NCBI GenBank assembly: GCA_002431865.1
Contig: DJEI01000083.1
Span: 359 to 14,635, forward strand
From: Lachnospiraceae bacterium UBA5902
GTDB taxonomy: Bacteria; Bacillota; Clostridia; Lachnospirales; Lachnospiraceae
Direction of reading: 5' to 3'
DNA length: 14,277 bases
Shown in pieces: positions 5,907-14,150 of this stretch. The notes under the pieces are model-generated. The model saw only the letters and a program-made list of their open reading frames with translations, was not told the DNA's origin and made no database searches. Every line of letters starts with the position of its first letter. The first letter of the stretch is position 1. Position numbers and translations under genes: made by a program.

Positions 5907-6671
5907 ATGAGAAGAAAGAAGAAAGACAAAAATAACATAAATAATCGGGAAGAAATTGATTTGATTCCAATAGAGTCACAGCAGCAGGAAGAAACGGAAG
6001 AGGATACACATCCGGATGCGGCGCCAGAAAATCCAGAAGTGACGGCGGAAGATACATCTGATGCATCTCTGGAGGCGGAATCGGAAGCAGAATCAACAGA
6101 ACCGGAAAGCACGAAAGTGGCAGCAGAGGATACATCTGCACAGTCGGAAACGCCGGAGGAAGAAAGCAAATCTTCTGCATTGTTTGGTGCGTATGTTGCG
6201 GAGGAGAACAAATGGGAGCGCAAGAACCGGATCAAAGATGAGAAGATCAAGGCAAAACAGGAGAAGAAGCGTGCGAAGTACGCGGATGTTGATGACGATA
6301 CATACGAGCAGATGAAAGCGGGCGGCGCCCATAAGTTTTTTGGCGTGCTGTCTTTGATGATGCTGATCGTCGGAATTGCCGCAGCTGCACTGTTTGTCTA
6401 CCGTTTGGTCATTGCACCTTCCTACGCGCAGGTGGGAGAGAAGGAAAAGAACCTGCATGTAGAAGGGTTTGCCACGGAAACAGATACATCCAAATACGAG
6501 CAGCAGGTAACTGCCCTTCGGGGAATTGCAACTCCGTCTGATCTGACTGATACATGGGTGGAACAGCCGTTTGAGCAGGCAACACCAAGTGATGTATCTG
6601 CACAGGATACGGAAGGCGCTGATACATTACCGGCAGATGATGCAGAGGCAAAGCCTGTTGTGATTGATTAG
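5907..6671 (+). CDS. Single-pass membrane protein with an acidic low-complexity cytoplasmic region, unknown function
   Basis: I do not recognise this 254-residue protein. Residues 1-8 are basic. Residues 15-90 are a Glu/Ser/Thr-rich disordered stretch with a loose internal repeat (V-[TA]-AEDTS at about 45 and 71). Residues 100-126 are a basic, probably helical segment. One transmembrane helix spans about 144-169 (FFGVLSLMMLIVGIAAAALF). The last ~85 residues are predicted outside the cell, are acidic and repeat ATPSD. There is no signal peptide, and the charge distribution favours N-in/C-out. AAAGGAG ends 7 bases before the ATG. The stop codon overlaps the next gene's ribosome binding site, so the two are co-translated and their products probably act together at the membrane, perhaps in cell-envelope or division work; that last step is speculation. 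Confidence 0.75.
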   Translation: MRRKKKDKNNINNREEIDLIPIESQQQEETEEDTHPDAAPENPEVTAEDTSDASLEAESEAESTEPESTKVAAEDTSAQSETPEEESKSSALFGAYVAEENKWERKNRIKDEKIKAKQEKKRAKYADVDDDTYEQMKAGGAHKFFGVLSLMMLIVGIAAAALFVYRLVIAPSYAQVGEKEKNLHVEGFATETDTSKYEQQVTALRGIATPSDLTDTWVEQPFEQATPSDVSAQDTEGADTLPADDAEAKPVVID

Positions 6672-6682
6672 GAGGTGCAAGG

Positions 6683-8158
6683 ATGAAAAAGACATGGAAT
6701 AAACTTATTATTGTGTCGTTTATAGTGCTTGCGTTCGTTGCCTGTGCGGCAATCGTCTTCCTATATCCGTACTACAATGAATATAAGGTATTTGACGGTA
6801 TTGAAGCCGGACAGTGGAGCGAGGTACAAAAAAGCTACGAAGCGTTAGACAGCGAAAAGCAAAAGGCAGTACAGGAAATGCTTCCGGATTATGCGAAGCA
6901 CATCTGCCTGGAATATCAGACTGGGGAAAAGGATTACATTTATACAGTCGCAGCCTATGATGCAATCAACAGTATCGATGAGACAAAGAGTATCTGTACA
7001 AAATACAATGTGCTTGTCAATCGTACCGAATACCGGGATGCGATCGAACAGATTTATAATTCAAACCAGAATTACAATGGACAGGGCGTTGTGCAGGCGA
7101 ACGAGACAATCAACAAGATCAATCTCCGACTGGATACAGATACGAAAAAAGAGGTTGTGATCGAGGTTTTAAATGAGAAGTATCAGCAGTATGTAGATGG
7201 CGAAATTACGGCGGATGCAATGAATAGTTATATTTCAATTATAAATGGACTGTCGGTGACGGATATTGCAGATTATACGACTGTGCTTACCAACAATATT
7301 CAGGTGATCGAGTCTTACCGGGCATTGTATGACACAGCGCAGGCAGCATATGAACAGGGAGATTATTTTACAGCATTGAATATTTGCCAGTCTGTGCAGT
7401 TAGACCCGCTGGATTCTCAGTATATTGACAAATTTTACTCATTATACAAGCTTGCGTATTCGACAGGCATGAATTATTATGGCGGTCTGCTTGATACGTA
7501 TATTGAGATCGGGGATAACCAGAACGCACTGAATCTGCTCGATAAGCTGGAAAAATATTATGCTGAGGATATGAATCTTCAGAAATACAAGCTGTCTATG
7601 GCAGCCGATTGGCAGAAGGCATATGTGAAGCTGGCAGAAAATGCAGATTCAGAAATCCAGAAGGTACTTGGAGAGACTGAGGACGGTATTAATATATTAG
7701 ATTCGTTCTATAAAAATATCAAACCGGACAGCATGCTGTTATATGATGTCGATGAGGACGGTGTGCCAGAGGCATTTTTCTATAACAGCATGGAACGCAA
7801 CGAGACCTATGTGAGTTGCTTTATCTTTACCTACCGGGATGGTGCGGTTTCTTACCTTGGCTATGCGAAAGTGCGGAGCTTCTGCAGTGACAGCAGCTTT
7901 GTCGCATTTCCTTGGTTATCGACACGGACTTCTGGGGATGAATATTGCCTGAAACGGTATTCGGATGGTGTGATCACAGATGGACCATGTGTCCAGAATG
8001 TGGATGGTACTTATTATGTCAATGAGCAGGTCGTGGATGAGACGGAGTATCTTTCCCGGCAGAGTGAAACACTTGCAACATCTTTAAATAAGGGTGTGAA
8101 GGACTTTGATACAGCAACATTAGAAGACAGTGAAAGCTATATTTTAGCTTACAAATAA
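6683..8158 (+). CDS. Membrane-anchored extracytoplasmic protein with TPR-like helices and an Asp-rich loop, unknown function
   Basis: This 491-residue protein has one N-terminal transmembrane anchor (about 8-29, after MKKTWNK) and a large outer domain. FVAC at 18-21 is a poor lipobox, so I favour an uncleaved anchor. Residues ~35-320 are helical with TPR-like stretches, for example YRALYDTAQAAYEQGDYFTAL (212-232) and the YIEIGDNQNALNLLDKL stretch (273-289). Residues 355-363 (DVDEDGVPE) form a DxDxDGxxE loop like those that bind calcium in EF-hand/dockerin-type and FG-GAP-type modules. A beta-rich end follows. AGGAGG (6670-6675) lies 7 bases before the ATG and overlaps the upstream stop. I cannot name the family; a scaffold or surface-binding role is only a guess. 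Confidence 0.78.
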   Translation: MKKTWNKLIIVSFIVLAFVACAAIVFLYPYYNEYKVFDGIEAGQWSEVQKSYEALDSEKQKAVQEMLPDYAKHICLEYQTGEKDYIYTVAAYDAINSIDETKSICTKYNVLVNRTEYRDAIEQIYNSNQNYNGQGVVQANETINKINLRLDTDTKKEVVIEVLNEKYQQYVDGEITADAMNSYISIINGLSVTDIADYTTVLTNNIQVIESYRALYDTAQAAYEQGDYFTALNICQSVQLDPLDSQYIDKFYSLYKLAYSTGMNYYGGLLDTYIEIGDNQNALNLLDKLEKYYAEDMNLQKYKLSMAADWQKAYVKLAENADSEIQKVLGETEDGINILDSFYKNIKPDSMLLYDVDEDGVPEAFFYNSMERNETYVSCFIFTYRDGAVSYLGYAKVRSFCSDSSFVAFPWLSTRTSGDEYCLKRYSDGVITDGPCVQNVDGTYYVNEQVVDETEYLSRQSETLATSLNKGVKDFDTATLEDSESYILAYK

Positions 8159-8184
8159 ATTAAACGAGAGTATGGAGGCGAATT

Positions 8185-10467
8185 ATGGTAAAACTTTATG
8201 AAACAGGTGCATACTTACTGAATGGTTCCGAACTGGTTCCAGATGACGGACAGGCACAGGCAGTACTTGCATCGAAGGGTGTACAGACATCCAAAGAGGA
8301 TGCATCGAAAAACACAATGGCATATGGAATCCTCGAAGCACACAACACTTCGGGCAATATGGAACAGCTTAAAATCAAGTTCGATAAGATGACAAGCCAT
8401 GATATTACATTTGTTGGTATTATCCAGACAGCGAGAGCATCAGGACTGACAGAGTTCCCAATCCCATATGTACTTACAAATTGTCATAACTCTTTGTGCG
8501 CGGTTGGTGGAACAATCAACGAGGACGATCATGTGTTTGGCCTTTCCTGTGCAAAGAAATACGGCGGAATCTATGTACCACCTCATCAGGCAGTTATCCA
8601 TCAGTTTGCAAGAGAGATGCTTGCAGAATGTGGTGCCATGATTTTAGGCTCTGACAGCCATACACGTTATGGTGCCCTCGGTACAATGGCAATCGGTGAA
8701 GGTGGCGGCGAGCTTGCAAAGCAGCTTCTGAAGCGTACATACGATGTTGCTAAGCCTGGTGTTGTAGCAATCTACTTAGACGGTGAAGTACAGAAGGGCA
8801 TTGGCCCACAGGATGTTGCTCTTGCAATTATCGGCGCAACCTTTGGTTGTGGTTATGTAAAGAATAAGGTTATGGAGTTTGTAGGACCGGGCGTAGATAA
8901 GCTGTCCGCAGATTTCCGTATCGGTGTCGATGTTATGACAACAGAGACAACCTGTCTTTCCTCTATCTGGAAGACTGACGAGAAGATCGAAGAGTGGTAT
9001 GAGACACACTACAGACCGGAGTGCTACAAGGAATTAAATCCGGGTGCAGTTGCCTACTATGATGGTGTTGTTTATGTAGATCTTTCTAAGGTAAAACCTA
9101 TGATCGCAATGCCGTTCCACCCAAGCAATGTTTATACAATCGAGGATGTTAAGGCAAATCTGATGGATGTCTTAGATGATGTAGAAAAGCGCGCACAGGT
9201 ATCCTTAGATGGCAAGATCGGCTTTACGCTCAAGGATAAGGTTGTTGACGGAAAACTCTATGTAGAGCAGGGAATCATCGCAGGCTGTGCCGGTGGTGGA
9301 TTCGAGAATATCTGTCAGGCGGCAGACCTGATTCGTGGAAAATATATTGGCGCTGACGAGTTTACACTTTCTGTATATCCGGCATCAACTCCGATTTATA
9401 TGGAGCTTGCAAAGAACGGTGTACTTTCCGATCTGATCGAGACAGGAGCAATCGTGAAGACAGCATTCTGCGGACCATGCTTTGGCGCAGGAGATACACC
9501 GGCGAACAATGCATTCTCAATCCGTCACTCAACAAGAAACTTCCCGAACCGTGAAGGCTCCAAGATCCAGAATGGACAGATTGCTTCTGTTGCACTGATG
9601 GATGCGCGTTCGATCGCCGCGACAGCAGCGAACAAGGGCTTCTTAACAGCTGCAACCGATCTGGATGTAGAATACAAGGGACAGAAATATTTCTTCGACA
9701 GGAAGATCTACGACAACCGTGTTTATAACGGATGGGGACATCCACAGCCAGAGCAGAAGATTAAGTTTGGACCAAACATCAAGGATTGGCCGGAGATGGT
9801 GGCATTGACAGATAATCTGATGCTCAAGGTAGCTTCAGTCATCCATGATCCGGTTACAACGACGGATGAGCTGATTCCATCTGGAGAGACATCTTCGTAT
9901 CGTTCCAATCCGCTTGGACTTGCAGAGTTTACATTGTCCCGTAAGGATCCGGAGTATGTAGGCAGAGCCAAGGCAATCCAGAAAGTGGAACGTGTGCGTG
10001 AAGCTGGCGAGTGCATGGGTGAAGCAGATCCGAACATGAAGACAGCTATGCACAAGGTAAAGGAAATGTTCCCGGATGCATGTGGTTCAAACACGGGCGT
10101 CGGAAGTACAATCTTTGCAGTGAAGCCGGGCGATGGTTCTGCACGTGAGCAGGCTGCTTCCTGCCAGAAGGTACTCGGCGGCTGGGCAAATATTGCCAAG
10201 GAGTATGCGACAAAGCGTTATCGTTCAAACCTGATCAACTGGGGTATGCTTCCATTTGTGATGGATGAAGATTACGATTTTGATGTGGATGATTATGTAT
10301 TTATTCCGGGTGTGGCGCAGGCAATCCGCAACAAGGATGAGATCATCAAGGCATATGTTGTAAACAAGGATATGAAGGAGTTGTCTTTGAAGCTGGGCGA
10401 CCTGACAGACGATGAGAGAGATATCATTCTGGCTGGCTGTCTGATCAACTACTACAAGACACACTAA
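8185..10467 (+). CDS. Aconitase-family hydratase (YbhJ-like)
   Basis: This 760-residue protein of the aconitase superfamily has all catalytic elements. GSDSHT is at 155-160. The three [4Fe-4S] ligands are Cys368 (GCAGGG), Cys429 and Cys432 (CGPCFG). The Arg-rich [11 protein letters not shown] is at 449-459. The swivel-domain GDGSARE is at 649-655, followed by a Leu-Gly-Gly segment and the [10 protein letters not shown] end. It should therefore hydrate/dehydrate a tricarboxylate such as citrate/isocitrate in the cytoplasm. GCAGGG replaces the more usual GSCTNS around the first ligand. That and the length suggest the YbhJ/'hydratase' branch rather than AcnA, so the exact substrate is uncertain. 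GGAGG lies 6 bases before the ATG. Only 26 bases separate it from the preceding gene, with no terminator, so it may be co-transcribed with the membrane-protein pair. Confidence 0.9.
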   Translation: MVKLYETGAYLLNGSELVPDDGQAQAVLASKGVQTSKEDASKNTMAYGILEAHNTSGNMEQLKIKFDKMTSHDITFVGIIQTARASGLTEFPIPYVLTNCHNSLCAVGGTINEDDHVFGLSCAKKYGGIYVPPHQAVIHQFAREMLAECGAMILGSDSHTRYGALGTMAIGEGGGELAKQLLKRTYDVAKPGVVAIYLDGEVQKGIGPQDVALAIIGATFGCGYVKNKVMEFVGPGVDKLSADFRIGVDVMTTETTCLSSIWKTDEKIEEWYETHYRPECYKELNPGAVAYYDGVVYVDLSKVKPMIAMPFHPSNVYTIEDVKANLMDVLDDVEKRAQVSLDGKIGFTLKDKVVDGKLYVEQGIIAGCAGGGFENICQAADLIRGKYIGADEFTLSVYPASTPIYMELAKNGVLSDLIETGAIVKTAFCGPCFGAGDTPANNAFSIRHSTRNFPNREGSKIQNGQIASVALMDARSIAATAANKGFLTAATDLDVEYKGQKYFFDRKIYDNRVYNGWGHPQPEQKIKFGPNIKDWPEMVALTDNLMLKVASVIHDPVTTTDELIPSGETSSYRSNPLGLAEFTLSRKDPEYVGRAKAIQKVERVREAGECMGEADPNMKTAMHKVKEMFPDACGSNTGVGSTIFAVKPGDGSAREQAASCQKVLGGWANIAKEYATKRYRSNLINWGMLPFVMDEDYDFDVDDYVFIPGVAQAIRNKDEIIKAYVVNKDMKELSLKLGDLTDDERDIILAGCLINYYKTH

Positions 10468-10488
10468 TCAGATATATTCATTTAAACC

Positions 10489-10517
10489 TTTACACATGGT
10501 TTTCGATACTATATAAT
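10489..10517 (+). promoter_or_regulatory. Promoter of the DUF1836 gene
   Basis: TTTACA (10489-10494) and a perfect TATAAT (10512-10517) are 17 bp apart. Transcription would start near 10524, giving a leader of about 18 nt that still contains AGGAG (10527-10531). Confidence 0.75.
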
Positions 10518-10543
10518 ATACGCATTAGGAGCGTATATTATAT
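10511..10543 (+). promoter_or_regulatory. 13-bp inverted repeat over -10, start site, RBS and start codon of the DUF1836 gene
   Basis: ATATAATATACGC (10511-10523) is perfectly complementary to 10531-10543, around the loop ATTAGGA. The left arm contains the -10 box, the loop and first stem base contain AGGAG, and the right arm runs into the ATG at 10542. It is either an operator or an RNA hairpin that hides the start in read-through transcripts. Confidence 0.7.
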
Positions 10544-11186
10544 GGATATTGAAAAGGACAACCTGAAAAAACAAATACGGGAAATGACACAGCTTGGCTA
10601 TATTGCGCCGGAGGATCTTCCTTCGATCGAGCTTTATATGGATCAGGTGACGACGTTCATGGATAAATATCTTTCGCAGAACAAACGGTATGAGGAAGAT
10701 AAGACACTGACGAAAACGATGATCAACAACTATACGAAGAACAATCTGCTTCCACCGCCGGAAAAGAAACGGTATACGAAGGAGCATCTGATTCTGCTGA
10801 TTTATATCTATTATCTGAAAAATGTGATATCGATCAGTGATATCCAGATCATGCTGAAGCCGTTGATTGATCATTATTTTGAAAATTCAGATGCACCACA
10901 CAGCTTGGAGGAGATTTATGCAAGTCTTTACAAGCTAGAACAGCATCAGCATTTTCGGGTGGAAAACAGTGTCGTGAAGACGTTTGAATTGTCAGAGCAT
11001 GATTTCCCTGGTGCGGAAGATAAGTATATTAAGAATCTGAATTTCCTGTCTCTGCTTGGCTATGATATCTTCATCAAGAAGAAAATCATGGAACAGATCA
11101 TCGATGAGATGGCTGCGGAGCAGGCGAAAGAACAGGAACAGGCAAACGAGAAAGATAAGAAAAAGAAGAAAAAAGACGAGACGTAA
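10542..11186 (+). CDS. DUF1836 domain protein, probable MerR-like DNA-binding regulator
   Basis: This 214-residue protein matches DUF1836 from memory: TLTKTMINNYTKNNLLPPP (about 55-73), then KRYTKEHLILLIYIYYLKNV and ISISDIQIML. The first part resembles the MerR winged helix-turn-helix (short helix, Asn-Tyr-x3-x-Leu-Leu-Pro-Pro, then a Tyr-x-x-Glu-x-Leu segment), so a DNA-binding role is plausible but not proven for the family. The C-terminal ~25 residues are Glu/Gln then Lys-rich (KKKKKKDET) and are partly encoded by the terminator. AGGAG lies 10 bases before the ATG. The gene has its own promoter inside a large inverted repeat, which fits autoregulation, and converges on the CNNM/CorC-type gene with only 2 bases between the stop codons. 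Confidence 0.85.
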   Translation: MDIEKDNLKKQIREMTQLGYIAPEDLPSIELYMDQVTTFMDKYLSQNKRYEEDKTLTKTMINNYTKNNLLPPPEKKRYTKEHLILLIYIYYLKNVISISDIQIMLKPLIDHYFENSDAPHSLEEIYASLYKLEQHQHFRVENSVVKTFELSEHDFPGAEDKYIKNLNFLSLLGYDIFIKKKIMEQIIDEMAAEQAKEQEQANEKDKKKKKKDET

Positions 11187-11205
11187 ATTTACGTCTCGTC
11201 TTTTT
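11170..11205. terminator. Perfect 36-bp palindromic bidirectional terminator containing both stop codons
   Basis: AAAAAGACGAGACGTAAA (11170-11187) is followed directly by its exact complement (11188-11205), so each strand forms a hairpin ending in TTTTT. The stop codon of the DUF1836 gene (11184-11186) and that of the convergent CBS-domain gene (11189-11191) both lie inside it. Confidence 0.9.
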
Positions 11206-12487
11206 CTGCTTTTTCTGTGTCAGATTCTTTTGGCAAAAGTGTGAGGGTGACACGTTCGATACGGTTCCGGTGAACCTCTGTCACTTTGAAATGGGCACCT
11301 TCACAGTTCGCCTCTTCTCCGGCGGTTGGAATTTTGTCCAGTAGTTCGATGATAAATCCGGCTAGTGAATCATAATCCTCTGACTGAAAATCGGTATGGA
11401 GCTTATCGTTTAAGTCATCTAACTTAATGGAAGCATCTATATCGTAGGTGTGATTGCCAAGATCACGGATCAGATCATTTTCATTTTCATCGTATTCATC
11501 GCGGATATCTCCGACGATCTCCTCAACCAGGTCTTCCATTGTGATAATACCGGATGCCTGTCCATATTCATCCAGTACAATCGCCATACTGTCAGCGGAT
11601 GTTTTCATCTCGGCGAAAATCTGGCTTGTTTTTTGATATTCATAGACGAACAGCGGCTTTCGCAGGATGCTTCGCAGATCAAAATAACGGATATCCAGAA
11701 GCTCCCGGTAGAAGAACAGGTCTTTGATGTTCAGGATACCGATGATATTCTCCTTGGAATCCTCGTATATCGGGATTCGGGTATATGTCTCACTTTTGAA
11801 GATATTGACCAGCTCTTCGTATGTTGAATTTACATCGGCAGCAATCACATCGGCTCTTGGAATCATGATATCTTTGACTAATGCATCTCCAAAATCAACC
11901 ACATTGGAGATCATGAATTTTTCTTCCGGTTCGATCACACCCTCTTCGTGAGATACATTTACGATGGTACGAAGTTCTGCTTCAGTAATGCTTGCTTTCT
12001 TCGCAGACGGGTCAACACGGAACAGCTTGAAGATGACTCCGGTCAATATATTTAATAGGAAGATAACCGGGGTAAGAATCGTCATCAGCCAGGAAATTGG
12101 ATAGACAACGACCATGGATAACTGCAGTGCATATTGCGTTGCCAAAGTCTTTGGAGAAATTTCACCAAAGATCAGGACAAGGAATGTCAGGATTCCGGTC
12201 GATATACCGATGTATTTACTTCCAAACATATTTGTGCAAAATGTTGTTGCGAGTGCGGAGGCGGAGATGTTAACAATGTTGTTTCCGACCAGAATAGCAC
12301 TTAACAATTTGCTTGAATTTTCAGTTACTTTTAAAACTTTCTTTGCTTTCTTGTTTCCGTCATCTGCGAGAGAGCGAAGCTTTAGATGGCTTACCGTTGT
12401 CAGTGCAGTCTCTGAGGAAGAGAAAAAAGCGGAAAGCGCCAGTAAAATCAGAATTATAATTAGTTGTAACGCGGGACTATTGTCCAA
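11189..12487 (-). CDS. CNNM/CorC (HlyC) family CBS-domain membrane protein, probable Mg2+/divalent cation transporter
   Basis: The domain order is typical. A CNNM (DUF21) membrane domain with about four hydrophobic segments comes first, including LSAFFSSSETALTTV, NNIVNISASALATTF and FGEISPKTLA. It is followed by two CBS motifs (from DIMIPRADVIAAD to GILNIKDL, and from LRKPLFV to GIITMEDLVEEIVGDI) and a C-terminal CorC/HlyC domain (DSLAGFIIELLDKIP). Members export or regulate Mg2+ or Co2+; older databases call them hemolysins. I chose the TTG at 12487 over the ATG at 12511. AAAAGGAG (complement of 12496-12503) lies 8 bases before the TTG, residues 1-8 of the longer form are encoded by that site, and the promoter would start transcription only about 6 bases before the ATG. 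The resulting length is about 432 residues, normal for the family. Confidence 0.88.
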   Translation of the reverse strand: MDNSPALQLIIILILLALSAFFSSSETALTTVSHLKLRSLADDGNKKAKKVLKVTENSSKLLSAILVGNNIVNISASALATTFCTNMFGSKYIGISTGILTFLVLIFGEISPKTLATQYALQLSMVVVYPISWLMTILTPVIFLLNILTGVIFKLFRVDPSAKKASITEAELRTIVNVSHEEGVIEPEEKFMISNVVDFGDALVKDIMIPRADVIAADVNSTYEELVNIFKSETYTRIPIYEDSKENIIGILNIKDLFFYRELLDIRYFDLRSILRKPLFVYEYQKTSQIFAEMKTSADSMAIVLDEYGQASGIITMEDLVEEIVGDIRDEYDENENDLIRDLGNHTYDIDASIKLDDLNDKLHTDFQSEDYDSLAGFIIELLDKIPTAGEEANCEGAHFKVTEVHRNRIERVTLTLLPKESDTEKAEKDET

Positions 12488-12523
12488 AAAAACCACTCCT
12501 TTTATAAGCATAAATTTCCTTAT

Positions 12524-12552
12524 ATTCTATATATTTGGAGAATGGGTGTCAA
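12524..12552 (-). promoter_or_regulatory. Promoter of the CBS-domain transporter gene
   Basis: On the minus strand a consensus TTGACA (12547-12552), 17-bp spacer and TAGAAT (12524-12529). The start near 12517 gives a ~30-nt leader to the TTG start. Confidence 0.78.
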
Positions 12553-12563
12553 GTATAGATTTG

Positions 12564-12584
12564 GCTATAACATAAAATTATAGC
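12564..12584. repeat. Inverted repeat between divergent promoters
   Basis: GCTATAA (12564-12570), 7-base spacer, TTATAGC (12578-12584). It lies between the -35 boxes of the transporter and metY promoters. It could be an operator for either, but is short and AT-rich enough to be chance. Confidence 0.3.
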
Positions 12585-12604
12585 TGATTCAATTTAATTC
12601 CTAT

Positions 12605-12633
12605 TAGACAAATGGGAATTGAAATGGTAAGAT
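12605..12633 (+). promoter_or_regulatory. Candidate promoter of metY
   Basis: TAGACA (12605-12610), 17-bp spacer and TAAGAT (12628-12633) preceded by TGG (extended -10). The leader would be about 78 nt. It contains a small CAATC/GATTG stem (12641-12659) but no SAM (S-box) or T-box riboswitch features. Confidence 0.5.
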
Positions 12634-12717
12634 AACCTTGCAATCAGGAAAACGGATTGTAAAGAAAAGACAACAAGGCACAAACCGGTAAATAAAAGAA
12701 AGACGAGGTATAAGGTT

Positions 12718-14031
12718 ATGGGAAAGAAACATTATGAGGATAGAAATTTAAAGTTTGAAACATTACAGCTGCACGTAGGACAGGAACAGCCGGATCCAGT
12801 GACAGACGCAAGAGCTGTTCCGATTTATCTGACATCTTCGTATGTATTTCACAACAGTCAGCATGCAGCTGACCGTTTTGGATTGAAGGATGCCGGTAAC
12901 ATCTACGGACGTCTGACAAACCCGACAGAGGATGTATTTGAGAAGCGTATCGCAGCACTTGAAGGTGGTGCTGCAGCGCTTGCAGTTGGTTCCGGAGCAG
13001 CCGCTCTTACCTATGCATTTCAGGCACTGGCACATGCAGGCGACCATATCGTAGCAGCAAAGAATATCTATGGCGGAACATACAATCTGCTTGCACATAC
13101 ACTTCCGGATTATGGCATCGAGGCGACCTTCGTAGATCCATTTGACTACGATGCAATCGAAGCAGCTATCAAGCCAAACACAAAGGCGGTTCAGATCGAG
13201 ACACTTGGAAATCCAAATTCAGAGGTTGTAGATATTGAGCGGATTGCAAAGATTGCGCATGCACACAATATTCCGCTGGTTGTCGATAATACATTTGCAA
13301 CACCATATCTTGTAAGACCAATTGAGTATGGTGCAGATATCGTCGTTCATTCCGCAACAAAGTTTATCGGTGGTCATGGAACAACACTCGGCGGTGTGAT
13401 CATTGATAGTGGTAAATTTGACTGGCTCAAGGCAGCGGACAAGTTCCCATGGCTGGTAGAGCCAAACGTATCTTATCATGGAGTCAGCTTTGCAAAGGAT
13501 ACTGCTCCGGCAGCATTTGCAACTTACATCCGCGCGATTCTGCTCCGTGATACGGGTGCAACAATCTCACCGATACATTCTTTCATCTTCCTGCAGGGAC
13601 TTGAGACATTGTCTCTCCGCGTAGAGCGTCATGTGGAAAATGCACTGAAGGTTGTACAGTATCTGAAGGAACAGCCACAGGTGGAAAAGGTAAACCACCC
13701 ATCGATCTCTGAGAATCCAGAGCAGCAGGCGCTTTACAAGAAGTACTTCCCGAATGGCGGGGGATCAATTTTTACATTTGAGATAAAAGGCGGCGCTGCA
13801 GAAGCACAGAAGTTTATCGATAACCTCGAACTCTTCTCCCTGCTTGCAAATGTAGCCGATGTAAAGTCACTTGCAATTCATCCGGCATCAACCACGCACT
13901 CTGAGTGCAACGAGGCAGAACTTCTCGATCAGGGAATCAAGCCAAATACAATCCGTCTTTCTATCGGTACAGAAAATATCGATGATATCATCGAGGATCT
14001 CGATGAGGCATTCAAAGCACTTACAGAGTAA
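12718..14031 (+). CDS. metY: O-acetylhomoserine sulfhydrylase (O-acetylhomoserine aminocarboxypropyltransferase)
   Basis: This 437-residue PLP enzyme of the Cys/Met metabolism (gamma) family uses sulfide and O-acetyl-L-homoserine to give homocysteine and acetate in the direct sulfhydrylation route to methionine. Visible features: ETLQLHVGQE near the N-terminus, YGRLTNPT (63-70) contributing the phosphate-binding Tyr/Arg of the partner subunit, AVGSGAAA (89-96), VVDNTFATPY (188-197) with the Asp that holds the PLP ring nitrogen, and HSATKFIGGHGTTLGG (211-226) with PLP Lys215. The length (~430) and the insert before the C-terminal domain favour MetY over MetB/MetC (~380). GAGG lies 9 bases before the ATG. 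It is transcribed alone and followed by a terminator. Confidence 0.92.
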   Translation: MGKKHYEDRNLKFETLQLHVGQEQPDPVTDARAVPIYLTSSYVFHNSQHAADRFGLKDAGNIYGRLTNPTEDVFEKRIAALEGGAAALAVGSGAAALTYAFQALAHAGDHIVAAKNIYGGTYNLLAHTLPDYGIEATFVDPFDYDAIEAAIKPNTKAVQIETLGNPNSEVVDIERIAKIAHAHNIPLVVDNTFATPYLVRPIEYGADIVVHSATKFIGGHGTTLGGVIIDSGKFDWLKAADKFPWLVEPNVSYHGVSFAKDTAPAAFATYIRAILLRDTGATISPIHSFIFLQGLETLSLRVERHVENALKVVQYLKEQPQVEKVNHPSISENPEQQALYKKYFPNGGGSIFTFEIKGGAAEAQKFIDNLELFSLLANVADVKSLAIHPASTTHSECNEAELLDQGIKPNTIRLSIGTENIDDIIEDLDEAFKALTE

Positions 14032-14051
14032 TCACTTTTGAAAAAATGGTT

Positions 14052-14085
14052 AAAAAGAGGCAGAAACTTGGTCTGCCTCTTTTTT
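14052..14085 (+). terminator. Rho-independent terminator after metY
   Basis: A perfect 13-bp stem AAAAAGAGGCAGA (14052-14064) with its complement at 14072-14084, 7-nt loop, ending in TTTTTT. It begins 21 bases after the metY stop. Confidence 0.88.
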
Positions 14086-14102
14086 ATTTATGTGAAATGT
14101 GG

Positions 14103-14108
14103 TAAAAT
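14103..14108 (+). promoter_or_regulatory. Possible extended -10 element for the glycosyltransferase gene
   Basis: TGG followed by TAAAAT (14103-14108) looks like an extended -10. No good -35 lies 17 bp upstream; that place is the T-run of the metY terminator. Confidence 0.35.
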
Positions 14109-14150
14109 AGGGTTAGTAAAAACAAACAGGAAAGTGTAAACGGTGAAAAG

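Noticed and set aside
12590..12717. SAM or T-box riboswitch before metY, as expected for sulfur-amino-acid genes in Firmicutes
   Set aside because: None of the conserved core sequences or the required stem set is present, there is no terminator in the leader, and the leader is too short.
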